A stretch of 64,000 nt of DNA from DATAOG01 sp963840925 (GTDB lineage Bacteria > Pseudomonadota > Alphaproteobacteria > Geminicoccales > Geminicoccaceae): contig CAWJAY010000005.1 in assembly GCA_963840925.1 (NCBI GenBank), positions 1 to 64,000 of the forward strand, given 5' to 3'. Each line of letters starts with the position of its first letter. Within the stretch, counting starts at the first letter, position 1. The notes beneath the pieces are model-generated. The model saw nothing but the letters and a program-made list of their open reading frames with translations. It was not told the DNA's origin and did no database searches. Shown here piece by piece: positions 26,778 through 35,470 of this stretch. A program made the position numbers and the translations under genes.

Positions 26778-27367
26778 CTGACGATGTTGGGGCTGGCCGG
26801 GTAGACCTGGTAGCTGCCGGCGGCCGGGTCGAACTGTTTGCGCGCCGGCAGATGCTCGAGGCTGCGGCCGTAGAGGTGGAAGTGCAGCATCGGCGCTTGG
26901 CCGGCGCGCTCGATGCTGTGGATGTCGTCCGGCATCAGCGCGACGCCGGTGCCTGCCTTGACCAGCGTAGCCCCGGTCTCCTCGAGCCGCGCCTGGCCGG
27001 AGGCGGCGCCGTCGTCGAGCCGGCGGTAGTGCCGGTTCAGCTCCTCGCCCTCGACGCCGACGACCACCGCCCAGGTGGTGTGGTCATGGGGCGGCGTCTT
27101 GCTGGCGCTTTGGGCCGCGACCGCATAGAGCGCAAAGCCGTGATCGGCGTCCTCGGACAACAGATGCAGCGTGCTGCCCTCATGGCGGAGCGGGAAGGCG
27201 GCGAACGAGAACAGATCGCGCCTGGCCCCAAGCTCGAGCAGCCGGCGCTTGACCCGCTCGAGCGCTTGGCGTTCGACGCCCTGCGCGCGGATGATCGCCT
27301 TGACGTCGGCAATGCACGCCGCGACCACCCGCTGGCGTTCGATCGAAGCCTCGGCAGCTGCCGTCAT
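26774..27367 (-). CDS. cysteine dioxygenase-type thiol dioxygenase
   Basis: A 197-residue cupin enzyme that oxidises a thiol to a sulfinic acid with O2 and Fe(II). The likely iron facial triad is His94, His96 (PPHDHTTW) and His150 (DDIHSI), with HFHLYG further on. This family includes cysteine and 3-mercaptopropionate dioxygenases; the substrate cannot be decided here. Its stop overlaps the start of the multi-domain rhodanese, so thiol oxidation and sulfane sulfur transfer were once produced together. The rhodanese is now damaged. Confidence 0.87.
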   Translation of the reverse strand: MTAAAEASIERQRVVAACIADVKAIIRAQGVERQALERVKRRLLELGARRDLFSFAAFPLRHEGSTLHLLSEDADHGFALYAVAAQSASKTPPHDHTTWAVVVGVEGEELNRHYRRLDDGAASGQARLEETGATLVKAGTGVALMPDDIHSIERAGQAPMLHFHLYGRSLEHLPARKQFDPAAGSYQVYPASPNIVR

Positions 27368-27458
27368 CTCCGGACCCTCTATAAACTGGTCTCGCAGTTC
27401 CTGGCTGACAGCTGGCCACGATCCGCGCTGGATGGCGGCGGGCGACTATCTGCCGTTC

Positions 27459-27881
27459 TCAACTCCCGGTGCCGGTCAGGTCGCGCAAGAGGTCGACGTA
27501 CCCGGCGTAATGGCGGCTGGCCGCAACTTTGGCGGCGAAGCGGCGATCATCGGTTACCAGAGTTGTATCCCGCAATACCGCGGTCGCGAGATAGAAACAG
27601 TCGTAGACGGAGTGGCCGATTTCGCCCGAGATCCGCATCGCGCCCGGCAGCAGGATCGGAAGCTCGACGGGCTCGACCGGTGCATCGCAGAGATCCTGCG
27701 CCCGCAGGCGCGCCTCATCCTCGGTGATCTCGCCGCGGCGGCTTTTCTTGCGCAAGGCGTTGGCAACTTCGGCAAGCCAGAGCGAGGGCGCCCAGAGCTC
27801 CCGACCGAGCAGCGCGATCGCGGCATCGCTGCCGGTCTCCGGCACGACCCATTTGACCGCCACGCTCGCGTCTATGACCAT
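27459..27881 (-). CDS. PIN-domain toxin (VapC family)
   Basis: A 140-residue PIN RNase. The acidic metal ligands appear in MVIDASVAVKW (Asp4), SLWLAEVANAL (Glu), HSVYDCFYLATA (Asp) and LVTDDRRF (Asp). VapC toxins cleave tRNA or rRNA and stop growth until bound by their antitoxin. It overlaps the antitoxin gene by 10 bases, and a palindromic operator lies before the pair. All catalytic residues and the full length are present, so this system looks intact, unlike the remnant at 30.0-30.5 kb. Confidence 0.92.
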   Translation of the reverse strand: MVIDASVAVKWVVPETGSDAAIALLGRELWAPSLWLAEVANALRKKSRRGEITEDEARLRAQDLCDAPVEPVELPILLPGAMRISGEIGHSVYDCFYLATAVLRDTTLVTDDRRFAAKVAASRHYAGYVDLLRDLTGTGS

Positions 27882-28123
27882 TCGTTGTCATAGTCCCGGT
27901 CGCGGTCCTCCCTGATCAGGTCGGTGCTGTCGCTGTGAATGCGCCCGCACAACGCCTCCCGATGACGGCGGGCGCGTTCGGCGAAGCTCGGCTTGCCGGG
28001 CCGTAGCGCTTGCTCGAGGATCAGCCGGTGCTCGGCCTCGGCGCTGCGCCCGGCCCTCGCCGCGCGCTGCTTGAGCCGCGCGACCAAGTCTTCGTCGACC
28101 TTGCGCACCAGGAGCTGAGACAT
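27872..28123 (-). CDS. VapB/FitA-type ribbon-helix-helix antitoxin
   Basis: An 83-residue antitoxin. The N-terminal strand and helices (SQLLVRKVDEDLVARLKQRA, then GRSAEAEHRLILEQAL) match the FitA-like RHH DNA-binding fold, and the acidic C-terminus (REDRDRDYDNEWS) would thread into the PIN active site. It should bind the palindrome 13 bp upstream of its start and repress its own operon together with VapC. Confidence 0.9.
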   Translation of the reverse strand: MSQLLVRKVDEDLVARLKQRAARAGRSAEAEHRLILEQALRPGKPSFAERARRHREALCGRIHSDSTDLIREDRDRDYDNEWS

Positions 28124-28136
28124 CGCACCGCCTCCA

Positions 28137-28166
28137 AGACCTCTGCTATCAATATAGCAGAGGTCT
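28137..28166. promoter_or_regulatory. palindromic operator of the VapBC pair
   Basis: A perfect 13-bp inverted repeat (AGACCTCTGCTAT / ATAGCAGAGGTCT) with a four-base spacer. It lies 14 bp before the antitoxin start and spans the A/T-rich core where its promoter should be, as expected for RHH autorepression. Confidence 0.85.
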
Positions 28167-28196
28167 CTTGCCCGGACAAATGCCTTCGGTCGTCGC

Positions 28197-29927
28197 TCAA
28201 TGGCTCTCGCGCGGGATGGCGGCGCCGCGGCAGCCGCGCAGGAAGGCGAGGTCGGCGCCCTCGGAGGCCTGGAGCACGGTCTCGACGTACAGCTTCTGGT
28301 AACCCGAGGCCATCGCCGGCTCCGGCGCTCGCCAGGCGGCGCGCCGGCGAGCGAGCTCGTCCTCGCCGACGTCGAGATGCAGGCGTCTGGCCTCGACGTC
28401 GAGCTCGATCAGATCGCCGTTCTCGACCAGCGCCAGCGTGCCGCCAGCCGCCGCCTCCGGGCAAACGTGGAGGACCACCGTGCCATAGGCGGTGCCGCTC
28501 ATGCGCGCATCCGAGATCCGGACCATGTCGCGCACGCCCTTGCGCAGCACCTTGGGCGGCAGGCCCATGTTGCCGACCTCGGCCATGCCGGGATAGCCCT
28601 TGGGGCCGCAGTTCTTGAGCACCAGCATGCAGGTCTCGTCGACCTCCAGGCTCTCGTCCTCGATCTTGGCCTTGTAGTCCTCGATGCTCTCGAACACGAC
28701 GGCGCGGCCGCGGTGGCGCATCAGCGCCGGCGTCGCGGCCGAGGGCTTGAGCACCGCGCCGTCGGGCGCGAGGTTGCCGCGCAGGATGACCATGCCGCCA
28801 TGCGCGGTGTGCGGGTTGTCGAAGGCGCGGATCACCTCGGTGTTGAAGTTCGGCGCGTCCTTGACGTTGGCCCACATGCTCTGGCCGGTCACGGTCGGGG
28901 CGTTCTTGTCGAGCAGGCCGTGCTCGCCGAGCGTGCGCAGGACCGCGGGCAGGCCGCCGGCATAGTAGTAGTCCTCCATCAGGAAGCGGCCCGACGGCAT
29001 GATGTCGACCAGGGTCGGGACCCCGCGCCCGTACTCGTCCCAGTCGTCGAGGCCGAAGCGGACCCCGACCCGGCCGGCGATCGCGATCAGGTGGATCACG
29101 GCGTTGGTCGAGCCCCCGAGCGCGCCGTTGGCGCGCACCGCGTTCAGGAAATTCTCGCGACGCAGGACCTTCGAGATTCGGAGGTCCTCCTTGACCATGG
29201 CGACGATGCGGCGACCGGTCAGCTGGGCGATCACGCGCCGGCGGCTGTCGACCGCTGGGATCGCGGCGCAGCCGGGCAGGCTCATGCCCAACGCTTCGGC
29301 CATCGAGTTCATCGTCGACGCGGTGCCCATGACCATGCAATGGCCGGCCGAGCGCGACATGGAGGCCTCGGCATCCATGAAGTCGGCAAGCGTCATCTCG
29401 CCGGCCTTGACCTCCTCGGCGAACCGCCAGACATCGGTGCCGGAGCCGATGTCCTGGCCGCGGAACTTGCCGTTCAGCATCGGCCCGCCGGAGAGCACGA
29501 TCGCCGGCACGTCGCACGAGGCAGCACCCATCAAAAGTGCGGGCGTGGTCTTGTCGCAGCCGGTCATCAGCACGACGCCGTCGACCGGATTGCCGCGGAT
29601 CGCCTCCTCGACGTCCATCGAGGCGAGGTTGCGGAACAGCATCGCGGTCGGCCGGAGGTTCGATTCCCCGGTGGAAAAAACCGGGAACTCGAGCGGAAAG
29701 CCGCCAGCCTCGTAGACCCCGCGCTTGACCCGCTCGGCAAGCTCGCGGAAATGCGCGTTGCACGGCGTGAGCTCGGAGAAGGTGTTGCAGATCCCGATCA
29801 CCGGCCGGCCGTCGAACAGATCAGCCGGGAAGCCCTGGTTCTTCATCCAGCTGCGATGCAAAAAGCCGTCCTTGTCCGGATGCCCGAACCAGGCAGTGCT
29901 GCGCAGCTTCTTGTCGCTTCCGGTCAT
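28197..29927 (-). CDS. IlvD/Edd-family sugar-acid dehydratase, arabonate type
   Basis: A 576-residue [Fe-S] dehydratase. The opening (LRSTAWFGHPDKDGFLHRSW) and NTFSELTPCNAHF resemble L-arabonate/D-xylonate dehydratases more than valine-pathway IlvD. Likely cluster ligands are Cys56, Cys124 (TGCDKT) and Cys197 (AGHCMVMG), matching the Cys59/127/200 set of the rhizobial arabonate enzyme. It would dehydrate a pentonate to a 2-keto-3-deoxy acid, fitting the HpcH/HpaI aldolase and dehydrogenase genes elsewhere in the window. The start is ATG 29927. Sugar specificity is inferred only. Confidence 0.88.
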   Translation of the reverse strand: MTGSDKKLRSTAWFGHPDKDGFLHRSWMKNQGFPADLFDGRPVIGICNTFSELTPCNAHFRELAERVKRGVYEAGGFPLEFPVFSTGESNLRPTAMLFRNLASMDVEEAIRGNPVDGVVLMTGCDKTTPALLMGAASCDVPAIVLSGGPMLNGKFRGQDIGSGTDVWRFAEEVKAGEMTLADFMDAEASMSRSAGHCMVMGTASTMNSMAEALGMSLPGCAAIPAVDSRRRVIAQLTGRRIVAMVKEDLRISKVLRRENFLNAVRANGALGGSTNAVIHLIAIAGRVGVRFGLDDWDEYGRGVPTLVDIMPSGRFLMEDYYYAGGLPAVLRTLGEHGLLDKNAPTVTGQSMWANVKDAPNFNTEVIRAFDNPHTAHGGMVILRGNLAPDGAVLKPSAATPALMRHRGRAVVFESIEDYKAKIEDESLEVDETCMLVLKNCGPKGYPGMAEVGNMGLPPKVLRKGVRDMVRISDARMSGTAYGTVVLHVCPEAAAGGTLALVENGDLIELDVEARRLHLDVGEDELARRRAAWRAPEPAMASGYQKLYVETVLQASEGADLAFLRGCRGAAIPRESH

Positions 29928-30048
29928 GACCCTTGCCTCCCCGCGTCGCTCGACCCGTCCTCGCCCGGGTGGAGCGTCACTCCTACACCAGAATGGTTCC
30001 AAGCTCCAAGCCGCGCCACCGCCGTAGCGGGGGGTTCTTGAGCGGCGA

Positions 30049-30411
30049 ATGCGTGCGACGCACCTAATCAACATTATGGTCAGCACTGAGGGATCGAGAT
30101 GCGGTCTGGCAACGATCGCACCGCGTCGCGATGGTAGTGTTCCGGCGCTGGCCGGCTATCGCGCTTGGAAGCTTCAGGACGCCAAGGCGCGTTTCAATGA
30201 CCTGGTGCGGCGGGCGCGTGAGGAGGGACCGCAGCGGGTCACCGTCTACGGCCGGGACGTCGTGGTCGTCGTCTCGGCCGCCGCGTTCGCCCGGACGATC
30301 GAGCCCGCCGACCGGCTGAGCCTCTACTAACTAATGTCGCAATAGCCGCTGCGGGACCTCGACTTCGAGTTCGAGGGCGAGGGCAGCCCGGTGCGCGAGG
30401 TCGAACTCTGA
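30049..30411 (+). pseudogene. Phd/YefM-type antitoxin with two in-frame stops
   Basis: The first part (WKLQDAKARFNDLVRRA, VTVYGRDVVVVVSAAAF) is a normal Phd/YefM DNA-binding antitoxin. The frame then reads RLSLY, stop TAA at 30328, LMSQ, stop TAG at 30343, and continues as PLRDLDFEFEGEGSPVREVEL to a TGA at 30409. The sequence after the stops is the expected toxin-binding tail of such antitoxins, so the gene was once about 110 residues long and has gained two nonsense mutations. The true start is uncertain. Confidence 0.75.
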
Positions 30412-30485
30412 CTTCATTTCTGATCGAGACCGACGTCATCTCGGAGCCGCGTCGGCCGCGCGGCCATGGCGCACTCAGAGCCTAG
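30408..30485 (+). pseudogene. 5' stub of a VapC (PIN) toxin
   Basis: Directly after the dead antitoxin a frame reads TSFLIETDVISEPRR, the N-terminal strand of a PIN toxin (usually SFLLDTNVLSE), including an acidic residue of the active site. The similarity ends after about 16 codons and the FG-GAP gene end follows. It is a truncated toxin; the start codon appears mutated to CTG. Confidence 0.65.
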
Positions 30486-32892
30486 GCCCATGCGCAACTG
30501 CCGGAATTGCCGGAACTGCCGGATCACGCTTATTGAGATCCGCCGGGGCGTCGAGCGTCGGCCGGACCTGTTGCACCCTTGGGCCAGAGAGACGGTCCGC
30601 GGACCCCGGAAAATCGGTCACCTCGGGGCCGGTGATCGCCCGGTTCTCGTAGAGCAGCAGGCGGTCGTGGCTCCAGCCGATCGAGAGGATGTCGAGATCA
30701 CGGTCGGCGTCGATGTCGGCGAGGATCGCGCCGTCGTGGTGCTCGTCGCCGACCGCGACGATGTGGCCAAGCCAGCGGCCGCCGCGGCCGTCGGCGTTCT
30801 CGAACGCCCAGAGCTTGGCGGTCGCGGGCGCGGCGAGGTTGTGCTCGCCGACCACGACGTCGAGGTCGCGATCGCCGTCGAGGTCGCCGACGTCCAGGCT
30901 CATCGGGCCGATCACGGTCGCGATCGGGTGCCGGGTCCAGCGGTTGGCGGCGGATCGCGGCTGCTCATACCAGACCACTTCGCCCTGTTTGGAGATCGCC
31001 TCGAAGCCGACCACCGCGTCGAGCCGGCCGTCGCCGTTGAGGTCGCCGAGCCGGTTACGGTCGGGCAGCGGCTCGGGTCCGATTTGCTGCAGCTCGAAGG
31101 CATCGCCGAGGTTGCGCAGCCAGCGGGTGCCGAGCAGGAGGTCGATCCGGCCGTCGCGATCGATGTCGCCCGCCGTGAGCGCCTCGTCCTGCGAGAACTC
31201 GCTGATCTTGCGCAGGCGCCAGGGATCGCGGGCAGGGTCATCAGGCACGCTCAGCATCTGGATGCCGCGGCCGGCGGCGTGCCAGGAGAGGGCGACCTGG
31301 GGCCGCTCGCCCCGGAATGGGCCGATCGCGACGCCTTGGAGAAAGTCGCCATCGCCGGGCTCGAGGTTCGCGTGGATGGTGAACCAGGCGCGGCCGTCGT
31401 TCTCGGCCCAGACCAGCTCTGGGTTGGGGTCGGCCCCTTGGCCCTCGGTGCCGAGCACGTCGAGGTCGCCGTCCCGGTCGAAGTCGTGGACGGCGGCGAG
31501 ATTCCGGAGCGGCTCGCCAATCGGCCGCCGCTGCCAGCGCCCGGCGGCCGCGCCGGGGTTTTGATACCACCAGCCGCCGGTCCCGATGTCCTTCTGGCCG
31601 TCGCCGTCGAGGTCGGCCGCGGTCACGAACACGCTTCGCCAGGGTTTTACCGGGTCGATGACGTGGCGTCGCCAGCGGTCGAGCCGGGCGCGGCGGTTCA
31701 GCAGCACGTCCAGCCGCGGCGCGTCCTGATGGTAGGGCTTGGCCAGGATGTCGAGATCCCGATCGCCATCGAGGTCCGCGAGCTGGGATTCGTGATGGTC
31801 CTGGCCGCGCGAGACCACCTCCTTGCGGAAATCACCCCGGCCGTCGCCATAGAAGATCCAGGCGCTGGCGGCGGCAGCGTGGCCGGGGTCGGCCATCTCG
31901 GCGGCGAAGATGTCGAGGTTGCCGTCAAGGTCGACGTCGCCCAGCGCCAGGCTGTGGCCGTGGACGATGTCGGCGCCGAGCAGGTCGTGGGGGGCCCAGG
32001 CGCTGCCGTCCCACTGGTACCAGCGCAGCGGCCCGGTGTCGTCGCCGACCCCGAACACGACCTCGGGCCGGCCGCCGGGCACGAGTTGGCCCGCGGCGGC
32101 GCGCGAGAAGTGCATGGCGCGATCGATCAGGTGGGCGGTGAAGCGGCCGTCCCCGGTGCGCTCGAACCAGCGGCCGGCGCCGACCAGATCGACCCGGCCG
32201 TTGCCGTCGACATCGGCGGCCGCCAAGCCCTCGAACCGCTCGGATGGCGCCTCGAAGACCGTGGTCACCGGCCAGGGTCCGCTCGCGCGCGGGTCGGCCG
32301 GGATCACCGCCAGCAGCAGCCGGCGCGCCCGTTGGTTCCAGAACACGAGCTCGGCCCGCCCGTCGCCGTTGAGATCGGCGAAGATCTGGTCGTGATGCTG
32401 GTTGCCGCCGCTCTCCTTGATCACGTGCCGACGCCAGCGGGCCGGCGGTTCGCTGCCCGGCTCGGGGTTTTCCCACCACCAGACCTGGTTGCCCGAGGCG
32501 TCCGCGCCCATCACGAGGTCGAGGTCGCCGTCGTGATCGATGTCGTAGGTGGCGCCGCCCGCCTCGATCGGCAGCCGGTCGGGCTCGATCATCAGCCGCT
32601 GCCAGCCGGCAGCGGCGCGCCGGTACCAGACCAGCGCGGGCGGCTGGCCGCGGGCGCCGATCACGAAGTCCTGGACGGCATCGCCGTCCAGGTCGGCGAC
32701 CACGGCCGCCGTCTGCTGGTCGGAGGCGCCGGGCGCCGCCAGATCGCCGGCCGCGCTCGACAGCTGCAGCCAGGCAGGCTCGAGGGCCGGCTCGGCGCCC
32801 GCGGTCACGCCGGCCAGGCGGGCACAGCCGCTGGTAGCCAGCGCGGCCGCGGCCAGCGCGGCGAGCCTCCGGAAGCCGGTGGCGGGCACCAT
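30475..32892 (-). CDS. FG-GAP/VCBS repeat lipoprotein
   Basis: An 805-residue exported lipoprotein (lipobox ATSGC after a short signal from Met at 32892). The mature chain contains at least twelve calcium-loop motifs of the DxDxDG type, for example DIDHDGDLD, DLNGDGRAE, DVDLDGNLD, DLDGDGQKD, DFDRDGDLD and DIDADRDLD, spaced about 60 residues apart, as in FG-GAP/VCBS beta-propellers. Tryptophan-rich strands (WWWENPEP, WWYQNP) accompany them. It would make one or two Ca-bound propellers outside the inner membrane, perhaps binding carbohydrate or matrix. No partner is apparent. The 3' end overlaps the toxin stub. Confidence 0.85.
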   Translation of the reverse strand: MVPATGFRRLAALAAAALATSGCARLAGVTAGAEPALEPAWLQLSSAAGDLAAPGASDQQTAAVVADLDGDAVQDFVIGARGQPPALVWYRRAAAGWQRLMIEPDRLPIEAGGATYDIDHDGDLDLVMGADASGNQVWWWENPEPGSEPPARWRRHVIKESGGNQHHDQIFADLNGDGRAELVFWNQRARRLLLAVIPADPRASGPWPVTTVFEAPSERFEGLAAADVDGNGRVDLVGAGRWFERTGDGRFTAHLIDRAMHFSRAAAGQLVPGGRPEVVFGVGDDTGPLRWYQWDGSAWAPHDLLGADIVHGHSLALGDVDLDGNLDIFAAEMADPGHAAAASAWIFYGDGRGDFRKEVVSRGQDHHESQLADLDGDRDLDILAKPYHQDAPRLDVLLNRRARLDRWRRHVIDPVKPWRSVFVTAADLDGDGQKDIGTGGWWYQNPGAAAGRWQRRPIGEPLRNLAAVHDFDRDGDLDVLGTEGQGADPNPELVWAENDGRAWFTIHANLEPGDGDFLQGVAIGPFRGERPQVALSWHAAGRGIQMLSVPDDPARDPWRLRKISEFSQDEALTAGDIDRDGRIDLLLGTRWLRNLGDAFELQQIGPEPLPDRNRLGDLNGDGRLDAVVGFEAISKQGEVVWYEQPRSAANRWTRHPIATVIGPMSLDVGDLDGDRDLDVVVGEHNLAAPATAKLWAFENADGRGGRWLGHIVAVGDEHHDGAILADIDADRDLDILSIGWSHDRLLLYENRAITGPEVTDFPGSADRLSGPRVQQVRPTLDAPADLNKRDPAVPAIPAVAHGPRL

Positions 32893-33038
32893 GGTGCACC
32901 GAAGATCTGCGCTGGCGCCCACGCTCGCAAGCGGTTCGGGTGCGACCAACCGCGGCGGCTGCGGCCGGGTGGACCGCACCGGCAGCTACGGGATCCCGCC
33001 CGACGGCGGCTAGCGGTGATCCGGAGCCGCGCCAGGCG

Positions 33039-33068
33039 TTGACAGGGCGGCGGCTTCCGCTTAGCTAT
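33039..33068 (+). promoter_or_regulatory. probable promoter of rplM-rpsI
   Basis: A consensus TTGACA (33039-33044) is followed after 17-18 bases by TAGCTAT, about 95 bp before rplM. The leader is long enough for ribosomal-protein feedback control, but I see no clear structure. Confidence 0.5.
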
Positions 33069-33162
33069 GCCCCGCACTCGGGCCGTTCCCGGTCCGGGCT
33101 GGTTGTCGTTTGGCCGTTCGGAACCGTCGTCCGGCTGCGCGCCTAGCTTGAGTCCCGATCCG

Positions 33163-33639
33163 ATGAAAACCTATTCCGCCACGCCCAAGGACGTCAGCCG
33201 CGGCTGGTGCCTGATCGACGCCGACGGGCTGGTGCTCGGGCGGCTCGCGGCGCTGGTCGCGACCCGGCTGCGCGGCAAGCACAAGGCCATGTACACGCCG
33301 CACATCGACTGCGGCGACCACGTGGTCGTGGTCAACGCCGACAAGGTCGCGCTGACCGGCAACAAACGCGCCCAGAAGACCTATTACCGCCACACCGGCT
33401 ACCCGGGCGGGATCAAGCAGCGCACCGCGCAGCAGATCCTGGAGGGCGCCCACCCGGAGCGGGTGATCGAGAAGGCGGTCCAGCGCATGCTGCCGGGCGG
33501 CGCGCTCGCGAACCAGCAGCTGAAGAAATTGCACGTCTATCCGGGCCCCGAGCATCCGCATCAGGGCCAGGCGCCGATCGCGCTCGACCCGAGCACCCTC
33601 AACCGCAAGAACACGATCAAAGAGCTCGCCGATGGCTGA
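33163..33639 (+). CDS. rplM: 50S ribosomal protein L13
   Basis: The 158-residue product matches L13: KTYSATPKDVSRGWCLIDAD, GRLAALVATRLRGKHK, YTPHIDCGDHVVVVNADKV and a C-terminal VYPGPEHPHQ. L13 binds 23S rRNA domain II early in large-subunit assembly. The ATG at 33163 gives the standard length; the frame is open upstream without homology. Its end overlaps the rpsI start by eight bases, as in the common rplM-rpsI operon. Confidence 0.97.
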   Translation: MKTYSATPKDVSRGWCLIDADGLVLGRLAALVATRLRGKHKAMYTPHIDCGDHVVVVNADKVALTGNKRAQKTYYRHTGYPGGIKQRTAQQILEGAHPERVIEKAVQRMLPGGALANQQLKKLHVYPGPEHPHQGQAPIALDPSTLNRKNTIKELADG

Positions 33640-34120
33640 ACATCCGACCCGCACGCTCGCCGATCTGAAGGACCTGGCGCAGACCGTCGCGCCCGAGCCC
33701 GAGATCGCGCCGCCGACGCCCAAGCTCGACCGCCTGGGGCGGTCCTATGCGACCGGGCGGCGCAAGGACGCGGTCGCCAGGGTCTGGGTCAAGCCGGGGG
33801 CGGGCCGGGTGACGATCAACGGGCGCGACATCGAGGTCTACTTCGCGCGACCGGTGCTGCGCATGATCATCAACCAGCCGTTCGTGGTCGCGAGCCGGGT
33901 GCAGCAGTTCGACGTCATCTGCACGGTCAAGGGCGGCGGCCTGTCGGGCCAGGCGGGCGCGGTCCGCCACGGCATCAGCCGGGCGCTGGTCGCCTACGAC
34001 CCGGTCCTGCGGCCGCCGCTCAAGGCCGGCGGCTATCTGACCCGCGACTCGCGCCGGGTCGAGCGCAAGAAGTACGGCCTGCGCAAAGCCCGCCGCAGCT
34101 TCCAGTTCTCCAAGCGCTGA
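33632..34120 (+). CDS. rpsI: 30S ribosomal protein S9
   Basis: The 162-residue product has the S9 core (SYATGRRKDAVARVWVKPG, VKGGGLSGQAGAVRHGI) and the invariant basic tail ending KARRSFQFSKR, whose last Arg contacts P-site tRNA. An N-terminal extension of about 35 residues rich in Pro and Glu is common in alphaproteobacteria. It is co-transcribed with rplM. Confidence 0.97.
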   Translation: MAEHPTRTLADLKDLAQTVAPEPEIAPPTPKLDRLGRSYATGRRKDAVARVWVKPGAGRVTINGRDIEVYFARPVLRMIINQPFVVASRVQQFDVICTVKGGGLSGQAGAVRHGISRALVAYDPVLRPPLKAGGYLTRDSRRVERKKYGLRKARRSFQFSKR

Positions 34121-34124
34121 CCTC

Positions 34125-34367
34125 TCAGCCCCGCGGCTCGGCGTCGACCGCCGCCGAGGGATCGCCGGCCTGGACGCCGGGCGCCACGGCGGCGATCTGT
34201 GCGCCCGCGGCGGCATCCGGGCGATAGATGAAGGTCCGCCCGCAATAGGGGCAGTCGATCCGGCCGGTCGCCGGAATCGCGAGCCAGACGTGTGGATGGC
34301 CGAGCACGCCGCCGCCGTCGCAGGCGACGCTTTGCGCATCGACGAAGATTTCCTCGGGCTCGATCAT
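34125..34367 (-). CDS. zinc-finger CHCC (NDUFS6-like) protein
   Basis: An 80-residue protein with a C-H-C-C zinc site: Cys16, His24 (GHPHVWLAI) and the CPYC pair at about 39-42 followed by GRTFIYR. The family relates to the small NDUFS6 subunit of complex I and is widespread near housekeeping genes in alphaproteobacteria. The last 30 residues are Ala/Pro-rich and not conserved. It is convergent with rpsI. Confidence 0.85.
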   Translation of the reverse strand: MIEPEEIFVDAQSVACDGGGVLGHPHVWLAIPATGRIDCPYCGRTFIYRPDAAAGAQIAAVAPGVQAGDPSAAVDAEPRG

Positions 34368-34519
34368 CGGGGTCTCCGCTGGGGCTCGGCCAGGCTCGGC
34401 GCGCGCCTCAGATAGAGGAGGCGCTGCGGGCTTGGCAAGCGCTCGGCGCAGTCGGCGCGCCGCAGGCTTGGCAGCCGCCCGGGAATCCGCTCTAGATGGC
34501 GCCCGACCGGAGGTTGTGC

Positions 34520-35432
34520 ATGCTGCTGGTGTTCGGCTCGCTGAACGCTGACCTGGTGTTCCAGCTCGAGACCCTGCCGCGGCCGGGCGAGACCGTGCTC
34601 TGCCCGGCCTACGCGCTCGCGGCCGGCGGCAAGGGCGCCAATCAGGCTGCGGCCGCAGCCAAGGCCGGGACGGCGGTGCGCATGGTCGGTCAGGTCGGCG
34701 ACGACAGCTTCGGCCGCTTTCTGCGCTCCGGGCTCGCAGCCGCGGGCGTCGACGGGTCGGGCATCGCGACCTCGGCCCGCCCGACCGGGATCGCGGTGAT
34801 CGCGGTCGACCGGGCGGCCCAGAACCAGATCATGGTCGCGAGCGGCGCCAATCTCGACACCGATGCCGGCCAGATCGACGACGCCCTGCTGGCGCCTGGG
34901 CACACGTTCTCTGTCAGAACGAGATCCGGCCGGAGGCGACCTTTGCGCTGCTCGATCGGGCGAGCGCGCGGGGCGCGCGGACGATCCTGAACCTGGCCCC
35001 GGCGGCGGCGCTGCCGGAGCAGGTGCTCGCCGCCCTCGACGTGCTGATCGTCAATCAGATCGAGGCCCGGATGGCGGCCGGCGGCGCCGGCGAGCCGGCC
35101 GATCTGGCGCGCGACCTGGCAAGCGCGACATGGCCTTGTCTGCGTGGTCACGCTGGGTGGCGAGGGGCGCGCTCGCGATCGGGCCGAGCGGCGGCTAGCG
35201 CGTGCCGGCGCTCGCGGTCGAGCCGGTCGACACGACCGGCGCCGGCGATGCTTTCGCGGGCGTGCTCGCCGGCGCCCTGGGTCGGGGGCTGGCGCTGCCT
35301 GAGGCGCTCCGGCATGCGAGCGTGGCCGCGGGTCTGGCCTGCACCCGGATCGGGGCGCAGACCAGCCAGCCCGACGCCGCGCTGATCGCGGCGCGCCTGG
35401 CCGACTTCGCCGAGGCCACGCCATTCGGCTGA
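34520..35432 (+). pseudogene. ribokinase-like PfkB kinase, multiply frameshifted
   Basis: A sugar kinase of the PfkB family in pieces. The N-terminal part (LVFGSLNADLVF, GGKGANQAAAAAKAG, GQVGDDSFG) is normal. The frame breaks near 34907 (one base lost before LCQNEIRPEATF), again near 35120 and 35165, and a TAG stands at 35196 where Tyr is expected. The last part recovers the active-site motif VDTTGAGDAFAGVLAGAL, including the catalytic Asp. It would have been about 300 residues. The neighbouring gene is equally damaged, so either local decay or poor consensus quality is at work. Confidence 0.8.
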
Positions 35433-35470
35433 GGCCGCCCGGCAGACCCGGTCGTAACGAGGAGGTCAGG

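Noticed and set aside
30466..33042. Long plus-strand frame opposite the FG-GAP gene
   Set aside because: Its protein shows only low-complexity Val/Glu/Asp repeats produced by the complementary DxDxDG codons.
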